A stretch of 64,000 nucleotides of DNA from Spartinivicinus poritis (GTDB taxonomy: Bacteria > Pseudomonadota > Gammaproteobacteria > Pseudomonadales > Zooshikellaceae), in NCBI RefSeq assembly GCF_028858535.1, contig NZ_JAPMOU010000010.1:100676-164675 (forward strand). The letters run 5' to 3'. Position numbers and translations under genes: made by a program. Positions 49,408 through 58,483 of the stretch are shown piece by piece. The notes below the pieces were generated by a model. That model was not told the DNA's origin and ran no database searches. It saw only the letters and a list, made by a program, of their open reading frames with translations. Position 1 is the first letter of the stretch. Every line of letters starts with the position of its first letter.

Positions 49408-49888
49408 GTACTGCCTTCATTATCCAAATGAAATGGCCCAACATGCTAACAAACACCAACAAACTAATTGTCATAATAGTGTAAACTTTACAAACCAATT
49501 CTATTCACTTAAGTTAGATACGCTCAAAAATTTATATCAAGCATAACATTACTATCTCCCCTGATTAAGGGTTTACACTTATATACCCTTCACGAATGAT
49601 TTCTAGATTTTGTTATGACTAACATGGAGGGTGGGAATGCAGTTTATGCATGGTAGTATGGATACCACTAATTAGAGCAATGCAGGAGCAATTGCCGAGG
49701 AGCATTTAACTGTCTTCATTCCTCGTCACTCGATGGCCGCACTTAAAAGCCATTCGTATTAGTTATAGATATTTTAAACAAATTATTATTGACTTATTTA
49801 AAGAATTTTTTTATTGCCGTCTATAATGTCGATTTTTATTTGAAACCAGCTTATGAATTACAAAATACCTCTTTCTATAATACAGCTA
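49408..49888. other. Gap holding MITE copy 1
   Basis: 481 bases without a gene between the crystallin gene and the binding-protein gene. Its main content is the family B repeat at 49583-49766; the flanks are AT-rich. Confidence 0.6.
49583..49766 (+). mobile_element. MITE-like element, family B, copy 1
   Basis: 184 bp with imperfect terminal inverted repeats (left ATACCCTTCACGAATGATT; right end, reversed, ATAACTAATACGAATGGCT). Over its length it matches the reverse complement of 52160-52381 closely, including a long shared block starting AGAGCAATGCAGGAGCAATT and the motif GGAGGGTGGGAATGCAG. It lacks about 35 bp present in copy 2. No frame encodes a transposase, so it would move only in trans. 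Confidence 0.75.
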
Positions 49889-50644
49889 TTAGTTTTCTAT
49901 ATACTTATTTACTATATCTTTAATTGCCCCAGTCTTTTTCATAACTGTCAGTTCATTATTAAACAATTGAACAAACCCAGCCCAAGGCTTTGTAAACATT
50001 ATCCGATACGCCACCTCATCAATAGCACCTTTTGAAACATAGAATATACCCTTCGCTTTTTGCTGTTTGATAAGCCATAAGCCAACAAACTCTGAAATAA
50101 CAGCGGCCTCAGCTCTTCTATAACGCAACATATTCAGCATATTCTCTTCGCTATTAGTATACACAACCTGTATTAATTTATTATCAATTAAACCAGCTAA
50201 GGTTGGATAAACATAGCCTTTACGTAAAATAACAGCATGTATTTTCAGCTCCTCAATCCGGTTGAATTCAATAGGTTGTGATAACAGTGAAAAAAGAACA
50301 TCTCTTTGCAGTATAATGGGACTGGTAAATACATAGCGATTAGGGTTAGCTTCCCATTCTATTGCTCTAGGTGTTGCATCCAACTTACCATGTTCTAAAC
50401 TAACCCTAACCCGTTTTTTTGACATTTTAACAGCAACCACCTTATAACCTTGCTTATTAGCAATTTCCTGTAAAACATCATACATAATCCCTTTTGCCTC
50501 GCCATTTTCATCAAACAACATATAGGGTGGGTATTCTTTATCTCCCATATTAAAAATAATTTTACGGTTATTAATATCAGCTAGTGCTACTCCAGCAGCA
50601 AAGCATAGAACAATAAACCAACACCCACTTATAAAATTTTTCAT
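49889..50644 (-). CDS. Periplasmic solute-binding protein, family 3
   Basis: 251 residues with a signal peptide ending ALA (about residue 22). The type II binding fold of the amino-acid/SBP_bac_3 family is indicated by MGDKEYPPYMLFDENGEAKG followed by IMYDVLQEIA, and by a C-terminal helix TVMKKTGAIKDIVNKYI. No ABC permease or ATPase is near, so it may be a stand-alone sensor or a binding protein for a distant transporter. It lies inside the MITE-bracketed segment, 42 bp after a shortened homologue. Confidence 0.85.
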   Translation of the reverse strand: MKNFISGCWFIVLCFAAGVALADINNRKIIFNMGDKEYPPYMLFDENGEAKGIMYDVLQEIANKQGYKVVAVKMSKKRVRVSLEHGKLDATPRAIEWEANPNRYVFTSPIILQRDVLFSLLSQPIEFNRIEELKIHAVILRKGYVYPTLAGLIDNKLIQVVYTNSEENMLNMLRYRRAEAAVISEFVGLWLIKQQKAKGIFYVSKGAIDEVAYRIMFTKPWAGFVQLFNNELTVMKKTGAIKDIVNKYIEN

Positions 50645-50686
50645 AGCAATACCACACGTGAAAGATTTAACTAAACTGCATGTTTA

Positions 50687-51085
50687 TTAATCTTCACGAA
50701 TATGAAACTTCATTCCCCCATACAATGTCCGGTATAATTCTGTTTTCTTAAATGCCTGAAGTTTTTGATTAATCATGGCTAAATCTTCTCTTGGCGTTGT
50801 TTTTTTACTAAACATAACAGGCATCCCATGCTTCATTCCTTTAACCATTCTTGACCAAGGCATATCAACGAAATGGACCGTACAACCCGCTTGCTCAAAA
50901 ACCGTTTTAACTAACTGAATATCTAACCCTACTGCTTCAGCATTTTTACCTGTATACATAAAGGGGAAAAATTCACCATATCCCACAATATAATTATCTT
51001 TAGCACAGACAAAGGGGCTTTCACGAGGTAACAGTATAGTGTAAATTGCTATGAGAAATATCTGGATACATTTATATTTCATCAT
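50687..51085 (-). pseudogene. Internally deleted solute-binding protein (family 3)
   Basis: 132 residues where about 250 are expected. The signal peptide and the first lobe start normally (YGEFFPFMYTGKNAEAVGLD, then IQLVKTVFEQAG), but after GMKHG the sequence passes at once to a C-terminal stretch of the family (SKKTTPREDLAMINQKLQAF). The hinge and second lobe are missing, so ligand binding is unlikely. No stop codon interrupts the frame; an in-frame deletion is the simplest reading. It is upstream of the full-length homologue. Confidence 0.7.
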
Positions 51086-51121
51086 TTACTACCCAGCTAT
51101 ATGAAATATAAGTAGATTTGA

Positions 51122-51204
51122 ACTTTAGGGTACTTCTAATAATTACTTATGGCCTCCGCGCAAGCTGATGGGGTCTTGAACAACTATTAGAGGTGCCCTA
51201 AAGT
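51122..51204. repeat. Palindromic MITE-like element, family A (short copy)
   Basis: 83 bp whose ends are inverted repeats with a few mismatches: ACTTTAGGGTACTTCTAATA at the left, ACTTTAGGGCACCTCTAATA as the reverse of the right. The same terminal core (GGGCRCCTCTAATAATTG) bounds the longer element at 9383-9545. It sits between the deleted binding-protein gene and the BKACE gene. Confidence 0.65.
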
Positions 51205-51257
51205 ATAACAGTGAAACCGATAGCTAGATCGAATTTAAGCAACGAGAAAGAAACTGA

Positions 51258-52127
51258 TTAATCAAAAGCCGTTAACTTCATCATTTCACGCACTTCCGTT
51301 GGTGAAGCAATGTCTCTGCCTGCTAACCGAGCGCAAGTAACTAACTTCTCAATTAATTCTGCATTACTCCGTGCTTTTTCCCCATTAGGTAAATAGAACG
51401 TATCCTCAAGCCCTGTTCTTAATGCTCCCCCTAACTCAGCTGCCCGTTGATGAAGAGGCCATACCTCTTTCCGCCCAATTGCCGTAACCTGCCAACATGT
51501 ATCTGGAATTCGATACTTCACTAATAATTGCAATAGTTCAGGGTCCGTCGGCATTCCAGACGCAACCCCCATAACAAAATTATAATCAGGCTTGGCAGGT
51601 GCCATTCCATTTTCGACATATAAACCAATAGACCGAACAATACCCACATCAAAGCACTCAAACTCAGGTATGGTATTCGTTTCAGCCATTGCCACTAGCA
51701 TTTGCTGAACCTTTTTCACTGGGTTATCAAATACCATTGGTGGCCAGGCCCAGCTACCATCTTTGCGGGTTTTTAGATAATTTAAGGTACCTGCATTACA
51801 TGCTGCAATTTCTGGTTTTACTTTTTTTAAACAATTAATAGGGCCACTCACATCACTACCCACGACACCTGTACTCATATTAATAATCACTTCAGGGCAA
51901 GCTTGGCGAATAGCCGCAACAATATCTGCAGCCACTTCAGGCTCCCAACTAGGTAGATGGCCTTTACCTGATTGCTGACAACGAAAGTGTACATGCATAA
52001 TAGCAGCACCGGCATTATGGGCACCTTTACAAGCTTCAGCCATTTCCTCTACGGTAACTGGCACAGGGTATTTTTGAGGATCGGTTAATACACCAGTAAC
52101 CGCACAGGTAATAATTGCTTTATCCAT
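51258..52127 (-). CDS. BKACE-family beta-keto acid cleavage enzyme (DUF849)
   Basis: A 289-residue TIM-barrel enzyme of the BKACE family, whose founding member (Kce) cleaves 3-keto-5-aminohexanoate with acetyl-CoA to acetoacetate and a CoA ester. The zinc ligands are in GAAIMHVHFRCQQSGKGH (HVH pair near residues 46-48), with the further blocks VIINMSTGVVG, PEFECFDVGIVRS and MGVASGMPTD. The substrate cannot be read from sequence. It lies between a family A repeat and MITE copy 2, next to the acyl-CoA carboxylase operon and on its strand. Confidence 0.92.
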   Translation of the reverse strand: MDKAIITCAVTGVLTDPQKYPVPVTVEEMAEACKGAHNAGAAIMHVHFRCQQSGKGHLPSWEPEVAADIVAAIRQACPEVIINMSTGVVGSDVSGPINCLKKVKPEIAACNAGTLNYLKTRKDGSWAWPPMVFDNPVKKVQQMLVAMAETNTIPEFECFDVGIVRSIGLYVENGMAPAKPDYNFVMGVASGMPTDPELLQLLVKYRIPDTCWQVTAIGRKEVWPLHQRAAELGGALRTGLEDTFYLPNGEKARSNAELIEKLVTCARLAGRDIASPTEVREMMKLTAFD

Positions 52128-52159
52128 TACTTAAGCCCTTAAACTCTTATAATTTTTTT

Positions 52160-52381
52160 ATACCCAATACGAATGGTTTTTAGGTGCGGCCATCAAGTGA
52201 CGATGGCCCCATGAGCCTATAATAATAGGTGATTGAGGCGAGGAATGAAGACAGTTAAATGCTCCTCGGCAATTGCTCCTGCATTGCTCTAATTAGTGGT
52301 ACCCATACCACTATGCATAAACTGCATTCCCACCCTCCATAGTGGTCATAACAAAACCTAGAAGTCATTCGTGAAGGGTAT
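52160..52381 (-). mobile_element. MITE-like element, family B, copy 2
   Basis: 222 bp, inverted relative to copy 1. Ends: ATACCCAATACGAATGGTT at the left and, reversed, ATACCCTTCACGAATGACT at the right. The right end stops one base short of the stop codon of the biotin carboxylase gene. Relative to copy 1 it has an extra stretch including TATAATAATAGG. Flanking bases are TA-rich, so a TA target duplication is possible. Confidence 0.75.
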
Positions 52382-52382
52382 A

Positions 52383-54356
52383 TCATGATGGGTGTATATC
52401 AATTAATAAGGTACCTGCCGACACCTGCTGCCCTGATGCAACATACACCTTATCAATAGTACCCGAAAGAGGAGCAACAACCACGTGCTCCATTTTCATT
52501 GCTTCTATAACAACTAACTTATCGCCTTTAGCCACTGTTTGATTCGTATCAACTAACACTTTTACCACACAGCCAGAAATAGGTGCTGATACATTATTAT
52601 GAGCTTGTTCTAACTCCTGAACTGATTCAAAACCTAGTTGTGTCAAACGAATCTGCTGAGCTTGATTAGAAATAAAAACCTGACCTTGCTCAACCAAAAC
52701 ATAAGCCGTATTAACAATTCCTTCAATACTGTAACGCCATTGATGATCATCAATACTCACAATGTTCAAATCAATGGCTGGCATATCATCAATAACCACT
52801 TGGTAAAACGGGTGAGATAGTTTCTGCAATTTGCAACTAAACACGCTGTTATTATCTGCTTTCAAACGACAATACCCACTAGCCAGTCCACTATTACGCC
52901 ACCCCTGATGCTGATGAGAATAGTTATTATTCATTAACAAGGTCACGCTGATAGCCGCTAACGCAATGAGTTGACTATTACCTATTTTATCTCTTTCACT
53001 AACCGGCTCAGTTTTATTAAAAAATTGCTGCTCAATAAATTGACAATGAGCCTTACCTGCAATGAATACAGATGACTGCAACAATTCAACTAAAAATTGT
53101 CGGTTGGTGATAGGACCTAATAATACTGTCTGTTGTAAGGCACGTATTAAACGACGCCTGGCTTCTTCTCGCGTCTCGCCTGTACCAATGATTTTGGCCA
53201 GCATTGGATCATAATACGCGGATACTGTTTGCCCCGTTTTCACTCCTCGATCGTACCGCACCCCTTCAATTTTAGGAAATTGGCAGAGTTTAATATCACC
53301 GGTTTGAGGTAAAAATTGTTGGTCAGGGTCTTCAGCATACAATCGCGCTTCAATCGCATGACCTGTCATGAGGATATCTTGCTGTTGAATAGTTAATGAT
53401 TGACCATCAGCTATTTTTAATTGCCACTTAACCAGATCGATTCCCGTTACCATTTCCGTAACCGGGTGTTCAACCTGCAACCGAGTATTCATTTCCAGAA
53501 AATAAAACTCACCACTTTCTGCCAATAAAAATTCGACAGTTCCAGCACCTATGTAACCAATGGCCTTTGCAGCTTCTACAGCGACTTTACCCATTCGCTG
53601 GCGCAATATGTCATTCACCGCAGGTGAAGGAGTTTCTTCTATCACTTTTTGATGACGTCGCTGTAATGAGCAATCACGCTCTCCCAAGTGGATAGTATGC
53701 CCCTGCCGATCAGCTAAAACTTGAAACTCTATATGACGGCCATTAGTAATGGCTTTTTCCAGAATCAGTTGATCATCGCCAACGGCTGACTTGGCTTCTG
53801 ATTTTGCAGACTCAATAGCAGCAGGCAGCTCTTCTGTAAACATCACTTGCCGCATTCCCCTGCCACCGCCCCCTAAAGCCGCTTTGATATAAACAGGAAA
53901 ACCAATAGCTGCTGCTTGTTGCTGGAGAGTACTCAGCTGCTGGTCATTACCACGGTAGCCGGGAATGCAAGGCACACCAGCCACTTCCATACAATCTTTT
54001 GCCTGTGCTTTATTCCCCATCATGTGAATGGCTTCAGAGGAAGGACCAATAAAAATTAAACCCGCCTCTTCACAGGCTTTCGCAAAGTCAGCATTTTCTG
54101 CTAAAAAACCATAGCCAGGGTGAATTGCATCAGCCTCTACTTTTTTGGCTGCATTGATCACAACAGAAATATTCAAATACGAATCCCTGCTATTTGCAGC
54201 ACCAATAAATACCGCTTGGTCAGCCAGTGAAACATGTAATGCAGCCCGGTCTGCTTCACTAAATACTGCAACTGTTTGATAGCCTAACTGATGGGCTGCG
54301 TTAATCACTCGAACCGCAATTTCACCTCGGTTGGCAACCAGTATTTTATTCATCAT
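52383..54356 (-). CDS. Acyl-CoA carboxylase alpha subunit (biotin carboxylase + BCCP; AtuF/LiuD type)
   Basis: 657 residues combining biotin carboxylase (1-445) and a biotin carrier domain (about 585-657), as in the alpha subunits of methylcrotonyl-, geranyl- and propionyl-CoA carboxylases. Visible motifs are MNKILVANRGEIAVRVI, the glycine loop ALGGGGRGMRQV, EMNTRLQVEHPVTEM and the biotinyl lysine EAMKMEH. It ends the cluster, 5 bp after the dehydrogenase gene, and its stop abuts MITE copy 2. Length fits both AtuF and LiuD; the substrate is set by the beta subunit. Confidence 0.93.
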   Translation of the reverse strand: MMNKILVANRGEIAVRVINAAHQLGYQTVAVFSEADRAALHVSLADQAVFIGAANSRDSYLNISVVINAAKKVEADAIHPGYGFLAENADFAKACEEAGLIFIGPSSEAIHMMGNKAQAKDCMEVAGVPCIPGYRGNDQQLSTLQQQAAAIGFPVYIKAALGGGGRGMRQVMFTEELPAAIESAKSEAKSAVGDDQLILEKAITNGRHIEFQVLADRQGHTIHLGERDCSLQRRHQKVIEETPSPAVNDILRQRMGKVAVEAAKAIGYIGAGTVEFLLAESGEFYFLEMNTRLQVEHPVTEMVTGIDLVKWQLKIADGQSLTIQQQDILMTGHAIEARLYAEDPDQQFLPQTGDIKLCQFPKIEGVRYDRGVKTGQTVSAYYDPMLAKIIGTGETREEARRRLIRALQQTVLLGPITNRQFLVELLQSSVFIAGKAHCQFIEQQFFNKTEPVSERDKIGNSQLIALAAISVTLLMNNNYSHQHQGWRNSGLASGYCRLKADNNSVFSCKLQKLSHPFYQVVIDDMPAIDLNIVSIDDHQWRYSIEGIVNTAYVLVEQGQVFISNQAQQIRLTQLGFESVQELEQAHNNVSAPISGCVVKVLVDTNQTVAKGDKLVVIEAMKMEHVVVAPLSGTIDKVYVASGQQVSAGTLLIDIHPS

Positions 54357-54361
54357 CTGAC

Positions 54362-55516
54362 TTATTTCTGTTTTGAGGGGTAAATACCATTTAATTTACA
54401 AATAATCCCTAGCATAATTTCATCAGCCCCAGCCCCTATCGACATTAGCCTGCCATCTCTAAACTGACGAGAAATTCGGGTCTCCCACATATACCCCATG
54501 CCTCCCCAAAACTGCAGACATTTATCTACCACTTCTCGGCATAGCCGCCCGGCTTTTAATTTCGCCATACTGGCTAGGCGTGTTACATCCTGCCCATCAA
54601 TATAATCTTGCGCTGCTCGGTATACTAACGCTCTTAACGCTTCTACCTCCGTGGCTAACTCACCTAAGGTAAAGTGCACATATTGATTATCAATAATCGG
54701 TTTACCAAAGGTTTGGCGGGTTTGAGTGTATTCGATCGTATCCTTAATAGCGCTTTCCAGCATTGTTAGCACATTGGCAGCTCCCCACATACGTTCTTCT
54801 TGAAACTGCATCATTTGTAGGGTAAAGCCTTGATTTTCTGCTCCGATAACATAACGCTGAGGTACTTTCACATCATCAAAAAATAATTGTGCGGTATCTG
54901 AAGAAGCCATCCCCAATTTTTTTAGTTTTTGGCGAGTAATCCCTTTTTCATGCAGTGGCACTACAATGAGTGATTTATTTTTATGGACAGGCCCATCACC
55001 AGTATTAGCCAAACAACACATCCAGTCTGCTTGCAACCCGTTGGTAATCCACATTTTTGTGCCATTAATGACATAATCATCACCCACTTTACGGGCAGTG
55101 GTTTTAACCGAAGCCACATCAGAACCTGCCGAGGGCTCACTCACGCCAATACAACCCACTAATTCACCTTGAATAGAAGGGGCCAAAAAATTACGTTTTA
55201 ATTCTTCTGAACCAAATCGTGCCAGAGCAGGCATACACATATCACTTTGTACGCCTATTGCCATGGGCACGCCACCACAGTTGATTCGTCCCCATTCCTC
55301 AGCCATCAGCAATGCATAGGAGTAATCCAACCCCATGCCACCATATTGCTCAGGTTTATTGACGCCTAAAAATCCCAATTTACCCGCCTTTGCAAACAGT
55401 TCATGAGCAGGAAACTGTTCTTTTTCTTCCCACTCATCAACAAAAGGATTAATTTCATTTTCGATAAATTTACGTACTTGATCCCGCAGGATTATGTGCT
55501 GTTCTGTAAATAACAT
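54362..55516 (-). CDS. Acyl-CoA dehydrogenase (AtuD/LiuA-like)
   Basis: 384 residues, flavin-dependent alpha,beta-dehydrogenation of an acyl-CoA. Family blocks are the FAD/substrate segments GCIGVSEPSAGSDVASVKT and WITNGLQADW, QTRQTFGKPIIDNQY, and the C-terminal QFWGGMGYMWETRISRQFRD. In the atu and liu pathways such an enzyme makes the 2,3-unsaturated substrate of the carboxylase. It is separated from the carboxyltransferase gene by about 240 bp that contain a hairpin. Confidence 0.93.
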   Translation of the reverse strand: MLFTEQHIILRDQVRKFIENEINPFVDEWEEKEQFPAHELFAKAGKLGFLGVNKPEQYGGMGLDYSYALLMAEEWGRINCGGVPMAIGVQSDMCMPALARFGSEELKRNFLAPSIQGELVGCIGVSEPSAGSDVASVKTTARKVGDDYVINGTKMWITNGLQADWMCCLANTGDGPVHKNKSLIVVPLHEKGITRQKLKKLGMASSDTAQLFFDDVKVPQRYVIGAENQGFTLQMMQFQEERMWGAANVLTMLESAIKDTIEYTQTRQTFGKPIIDNQYVHFTLGELATEVEALRALVYRAAQDYIDGQDVTRLASMAKLKAGRLCREVVDKCLQFWGGMGYMWETRISRQFRDGRLMSIGAGADEIMLGIICKLNGIYPSKQK

Positions 55517-55757
55517 TCCTTGTCCTTATTATATTTAGCGCTAAATATACCCTAAGCTTTAAAACCTATTTAAAGCTACAACTAAAAGGAAATACCAATT
55601 AACTTATGTTCGATATGGAGCAACAGAATATTCTTCCACCGCTCTTGAAGTGCCATCCTTGGCCCATCAAGAACTAAAGCGACATCCATGTCGCCGCTAC
55701 AGAATACCCTGTTACCCCACATCCACTAACTTTTGCGAAAACCACTGAAGCAAAAAA
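55517..55757. other. Intra-cluster gap with a palindrome
   Basis: 241 bases between the dehydrogenase and the carboxyltransferase gene. GCGACATCCATGTCGC (55679-55694) is a perfect hairpin with 7-bp arms, and CTTGA/TCAAG arms lie just before it. This may mark a small repeat unit or a processing site within the cluster transcript. Confidence 0.5.
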
Positions 55758-57374
55758 TCACATTCTTGCTACACCAAAACTATTTAACTTTAACTGTCGT
55801 TTTTCTGCCTCTGCACAGATGGCTAAGCATTCAGACAGCACTCGTCGGCTATCCCTAGGATCGATAATGCCATCATCCCAAAGCCTGGCAGTGGCATATA
55901 AAGCTGTTGATTGTTCTTTAAACTGCTGCTTAATTTTATCTGTCATACCAGCCAATACTTCAGCGGGAATCGGTTTACCCTGTTTTTTGTATTTTTCAAT
56001 GGTCACTAGCTCCATTACTTTTGCCGCTTGTGCACCCCCCATCACTGAAATTTGGCTATTAGGCCAGCTAAAACAAAAATTCGGATCAAACGCCCGACCA
56101 CACATCCCATAGTTTCCAGCCCCAAAAGAGCCTCCAATCATTAACGATATTTTAGGTACATCCGCATTAGTGACTGCTTGAATCATTTTAGAGCCATGTT
56201 TAATTGCCCCCATGGCTTCAGCCTGCTTTCCTACCATATATCCGGTGGTGTTGTGTAAAAAAATCAACGGCACGGCGCTTTGACAACACAACTGAATAAA
56301 TTGAGCTGCCTTCATAGAACCTTCTGGATAGATAGGCCCATTATTGCCGATAATGCCACAGGCAAACCCGCTCATTTTGGCATGACCACATATCAGCTCT
56401 TTACCAAATAAAGGTTTAAACTGTAAAAAATCAGAGTCATCGACTAACCGACTAATTACCTCTCGTACATCATAAGGGGTTTTATAATCAGGAGGAACAA
56501 TACCTAACAGGTCATCTATAGGATAATGGGGTTCCAAAACTCTCGTTGCTTGATAATATTCACTTGTCTGCCAGGGAAGCTTCGCCAGTAAATCCCGTGC
56601 AATTTGAATCCCGTGCTGGTCATCCTCAGCTAAATATTCTGCGGTACCAGCACAAGTCACATGCATAACAGCCCCACCTAATTCTTCATCGGTAGCCTCT
56701 TCACCTAATGCAGCTTTCACCAACGGCGGGCCAGCCAAAAACACTTTACTTTTATCACGCACCATCACCACATAATCTGACATACCTGGTAAGTAGGCGC
56801 CTCCTGCCGTAGAAGAGCCATGTACTACGGTAATCTGTGGAATACCCGCTGCTGATAAACGAGCCATATTGGCAAATAAACGCCCACCATCAACAAAAAT
56901 TTCGGCTTGATACAACAAGTTTGCCCCAGCACTTTCTGCCAAAATCACCATCGGCAGTTTATGTCGCAAGGCGATTTCCTGTGCTCTCAGGCTTTTTTGC
57001 AGCCCCATTGGCGCCACCGCACCGCCCTTAATGGCCGAGTCATGGACAAATACGACACAACGCACGCCTGACACCCAGCCAATGCCAGTAATCACACCCC
57101 CTCCCGCTGCATTTTCATCACCGTCATCATCATGCATCTGATAACCAGCCAAAGTGGACAGTTCAATAAAAGGACTTGCCGGGTCTAATAAATAATCTAA
57201 TCGTTCTCTTGGTAATAATTGATTACGTCGCCGAAATACCGTTTCGCGTTTTTGCGAGTTTTGCCGAATTTTATTTTCGATAGCACGAAAGGCTGTAATG
57301 AGTGTTTCATTTTGCTGATAGTGCGTTTTGAATTCCGGTGTATCACAATTAACAGCCGTTTCAATCACTGGCAT
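55758..57374 (-). CDS. Acyl-CoA carboxylase beta subunit (carboxyltransferase; AtuC/LiuB type)
   Basis: 538 residues with the two crotonase-like halves of a biotin-dependent carboxyltransferase: RERLDYLLDPASPFIELS, GSSTAGGAYLPGMSDYVVMV and FLAGPPLVKAALGEEATDEE in the first, GSFGAGNYGMCGRAFDPNF and FCFSWPNSQISVMGGAQAAK in the second. In the helix where methylcrotonyl enzymes carry a bulky FFNQ, this one reads LFANMARLS, which from memory points to a larger substrate such as geranyl-CoA. That call needs alignment. Confidence 0.92.
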   Translation of the reverse strand: MPVIETAVNCDTPEFKTHYQQNETLITAFRAIENKIRQNSQKRETVFRRRNQLLPRERLDYLLDPASPFIELSTLAGYQMHDDDGDENAAGGGVITGIGWVSGVRCVVFVHDSAIKGGAVAPMGLQKSLRAQEIALRHKLPMVILAESAGANLLYQAEIFVDGGRLFANMARLSAAGIPQITVVHGSSTAGGAYLPGMSDYVVMVRDKSKVFLAGPPLVKAALGEEATDEELGGAVMHVTCAGTAEYLAEDDQHGIQIARDLLAKLPWQTSEYYQATRVLEPHYPIDDLLGIVPPDYKTPYDVREVISRLVDDSDFLQFKPLFGKELICGHAKMSGFACGIIGNNGPIYPEGSMKAAQFIQLCCQSAVPLIFLHNTTGYMVGKQAEAMGAIKHGSKMIQAVTNADVPKISLMIGGSFGAGNYGMCGRAFDPNFCFSWPNSQISVMGGAQAAKVMELVTIEKYKKQGKPIPAEVLAGMTDKIKQQFKEQSTALYATARLWDDGIIDPRDSRRVLSECLAICAEAEKRQLKLNSFGVARM

Positions 57375-57379
57375 ATTGA

Positions 57380-58258
57380 TTATTCCGCCTCATCCTGAGG
57401 CATTAATACTTCAGGCAGTTTTGCCCGATGAAAACCATTATATGGCGTTGACCGTTGATGGCCATGCATAGGCCACATCACTGTAGACAAAGGTGCGGCA
57501 CCATCTACCTGGATTGTTTCACCGTTAATAAAAGCCGCCGCATCACTCAGCAAAAATACAATAGCGGCACTCACTTCAGATTCCGTACCAAATCGCTGTA
57601 ACGGCACTGCCTGACTCAATTTAGGTAATAATGTTTTAAAGCTATTCTCATAGTGATCAAATCCACTAGAGGCAATCCAGCCTGGAGCTACCGCATTCAC
57701 TCTGACACCAGACCTAGCCCACTCGACTGCAGCGGTTTTTGTCAAGTTCACCATGCCAGCCCGAGCTGCCCCCGAATGCCCCATTATTGGCATCCCTTTC
57801 CACATATCAGCGACAATATTAACAATAGCGCCGCCCTTTTTAGCCATTGATTGGGTGAACACCTCACGGGCCATTAAAAAGCCACCCACCAAGTTGGTCC
57901 TAACAACGGTTTCAAACCCCTTTTGTGAGATCTGCGATAAAGGCGCTGGAAACTGCCCTCCAGCATTATTCACCAACCCATCAATGACAGTATGTTGTTT
58001 AACGATATTTTCAACTGTCTCTTTAACGGACGCTTCTTGTCTTATATCGCAACAAAAATAATTAGCAGTGCCACCATCAGTTTGAATTTCATCAACCGTT
58101 TTTGTTAGCTTATCTTCATTTCGTCCAATAAGCACAACCGTAGCACCCAACGCAGCTAACTCATGAGCAGTACAACGACCAATACCACTACCGCCCCCCG
58201 TCACCACCATGGTTTTATTTTGAAATAAATTAGGTCGAAATACTGATTGATATGGCAT
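57380..58258 (-). CDS. SDR oxidoreductase, PECR-like (trans-2-enoyl-CoA reductase family)
   Basis: 292 residues. The cofactor motif is VVTGGGSGIGRCTAHELAAL with GRNEDK after the second strand. Instead of the classical Tyr-x3-Lys the active-site helix reads HSGAARAGMVNLTKTAAVEW, as in peroxisomal trans-2-enoyl-CoA reductase and related enoyl/dienoyl-CoA reductases, so a CoA ester substrate is likely. It lies 5 bp before the carboxyltransferase gene, the position of atuB in Pseudomonas. Confidence 0.9.
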   Translation of the reverse strand: MPYQSVFRPNLFQNKTMVVTGGGSGIGRCTAHELAALGATVVLIGRNEDKLTKTVDEIQTDGGTANYFCCDIRQEASVKETVENIVKQHTVIDGLVNNAGGQFPAPLSQISQKGFETVVRTNLVGGFLMAREVFTQSMAKKGGAIVNIVADMWKGMPIMGHSGAARAGMVNLTKTAAVEWARSGVRVNAVAPGWIASSGFDHYENSFKTLLPKLSQAVPLQRFGTESEVSAAIVFLLSDAAAFINGETIQVDGAAPLSTVMWPMHGHQRSTPYNGFHRAKLPEVLMPQDEAE

Positions 58259-58295
58259 TGTTATTATTCTTAGTTTTGTTTTTTGTAGTCAGTAA

Positions 58296-58378
58296 CCTTC
58301 TCCCCCACAGGGGAGAAGGGACTTGATTTGTGGTGCTTTTGCGACACCCTCTAAAGGGGGAGGTTGGATAGTGCTAGA
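58296..58378. repeat. Small palindromic repeat between the two SDR genes
   Basis: CCTTCTCCCC and GGGGAGAAGG make a tight hairpin (58296-58319), and an outer pair, AACCTTCTCCCCC against GGGGGAGGTT at about 58367-58376, closes the stretch. A further TCCCTTT/AAAAGGGA hairpin lies near 58390-58410. Looks like a REP-type unit in a 225-bp gap inside the cluster. Confidence 0.5.
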
Positions 58379-58483
58379 ATTCTAATCCTCCCTTTCATGC
58401 AAAAAGGGACTTTGGTTATATGTTCTAATTTTTTCTCAAAAGAAGACAGAAGTTATTAGTATTTTTTCAGCCATTAAAACGTA

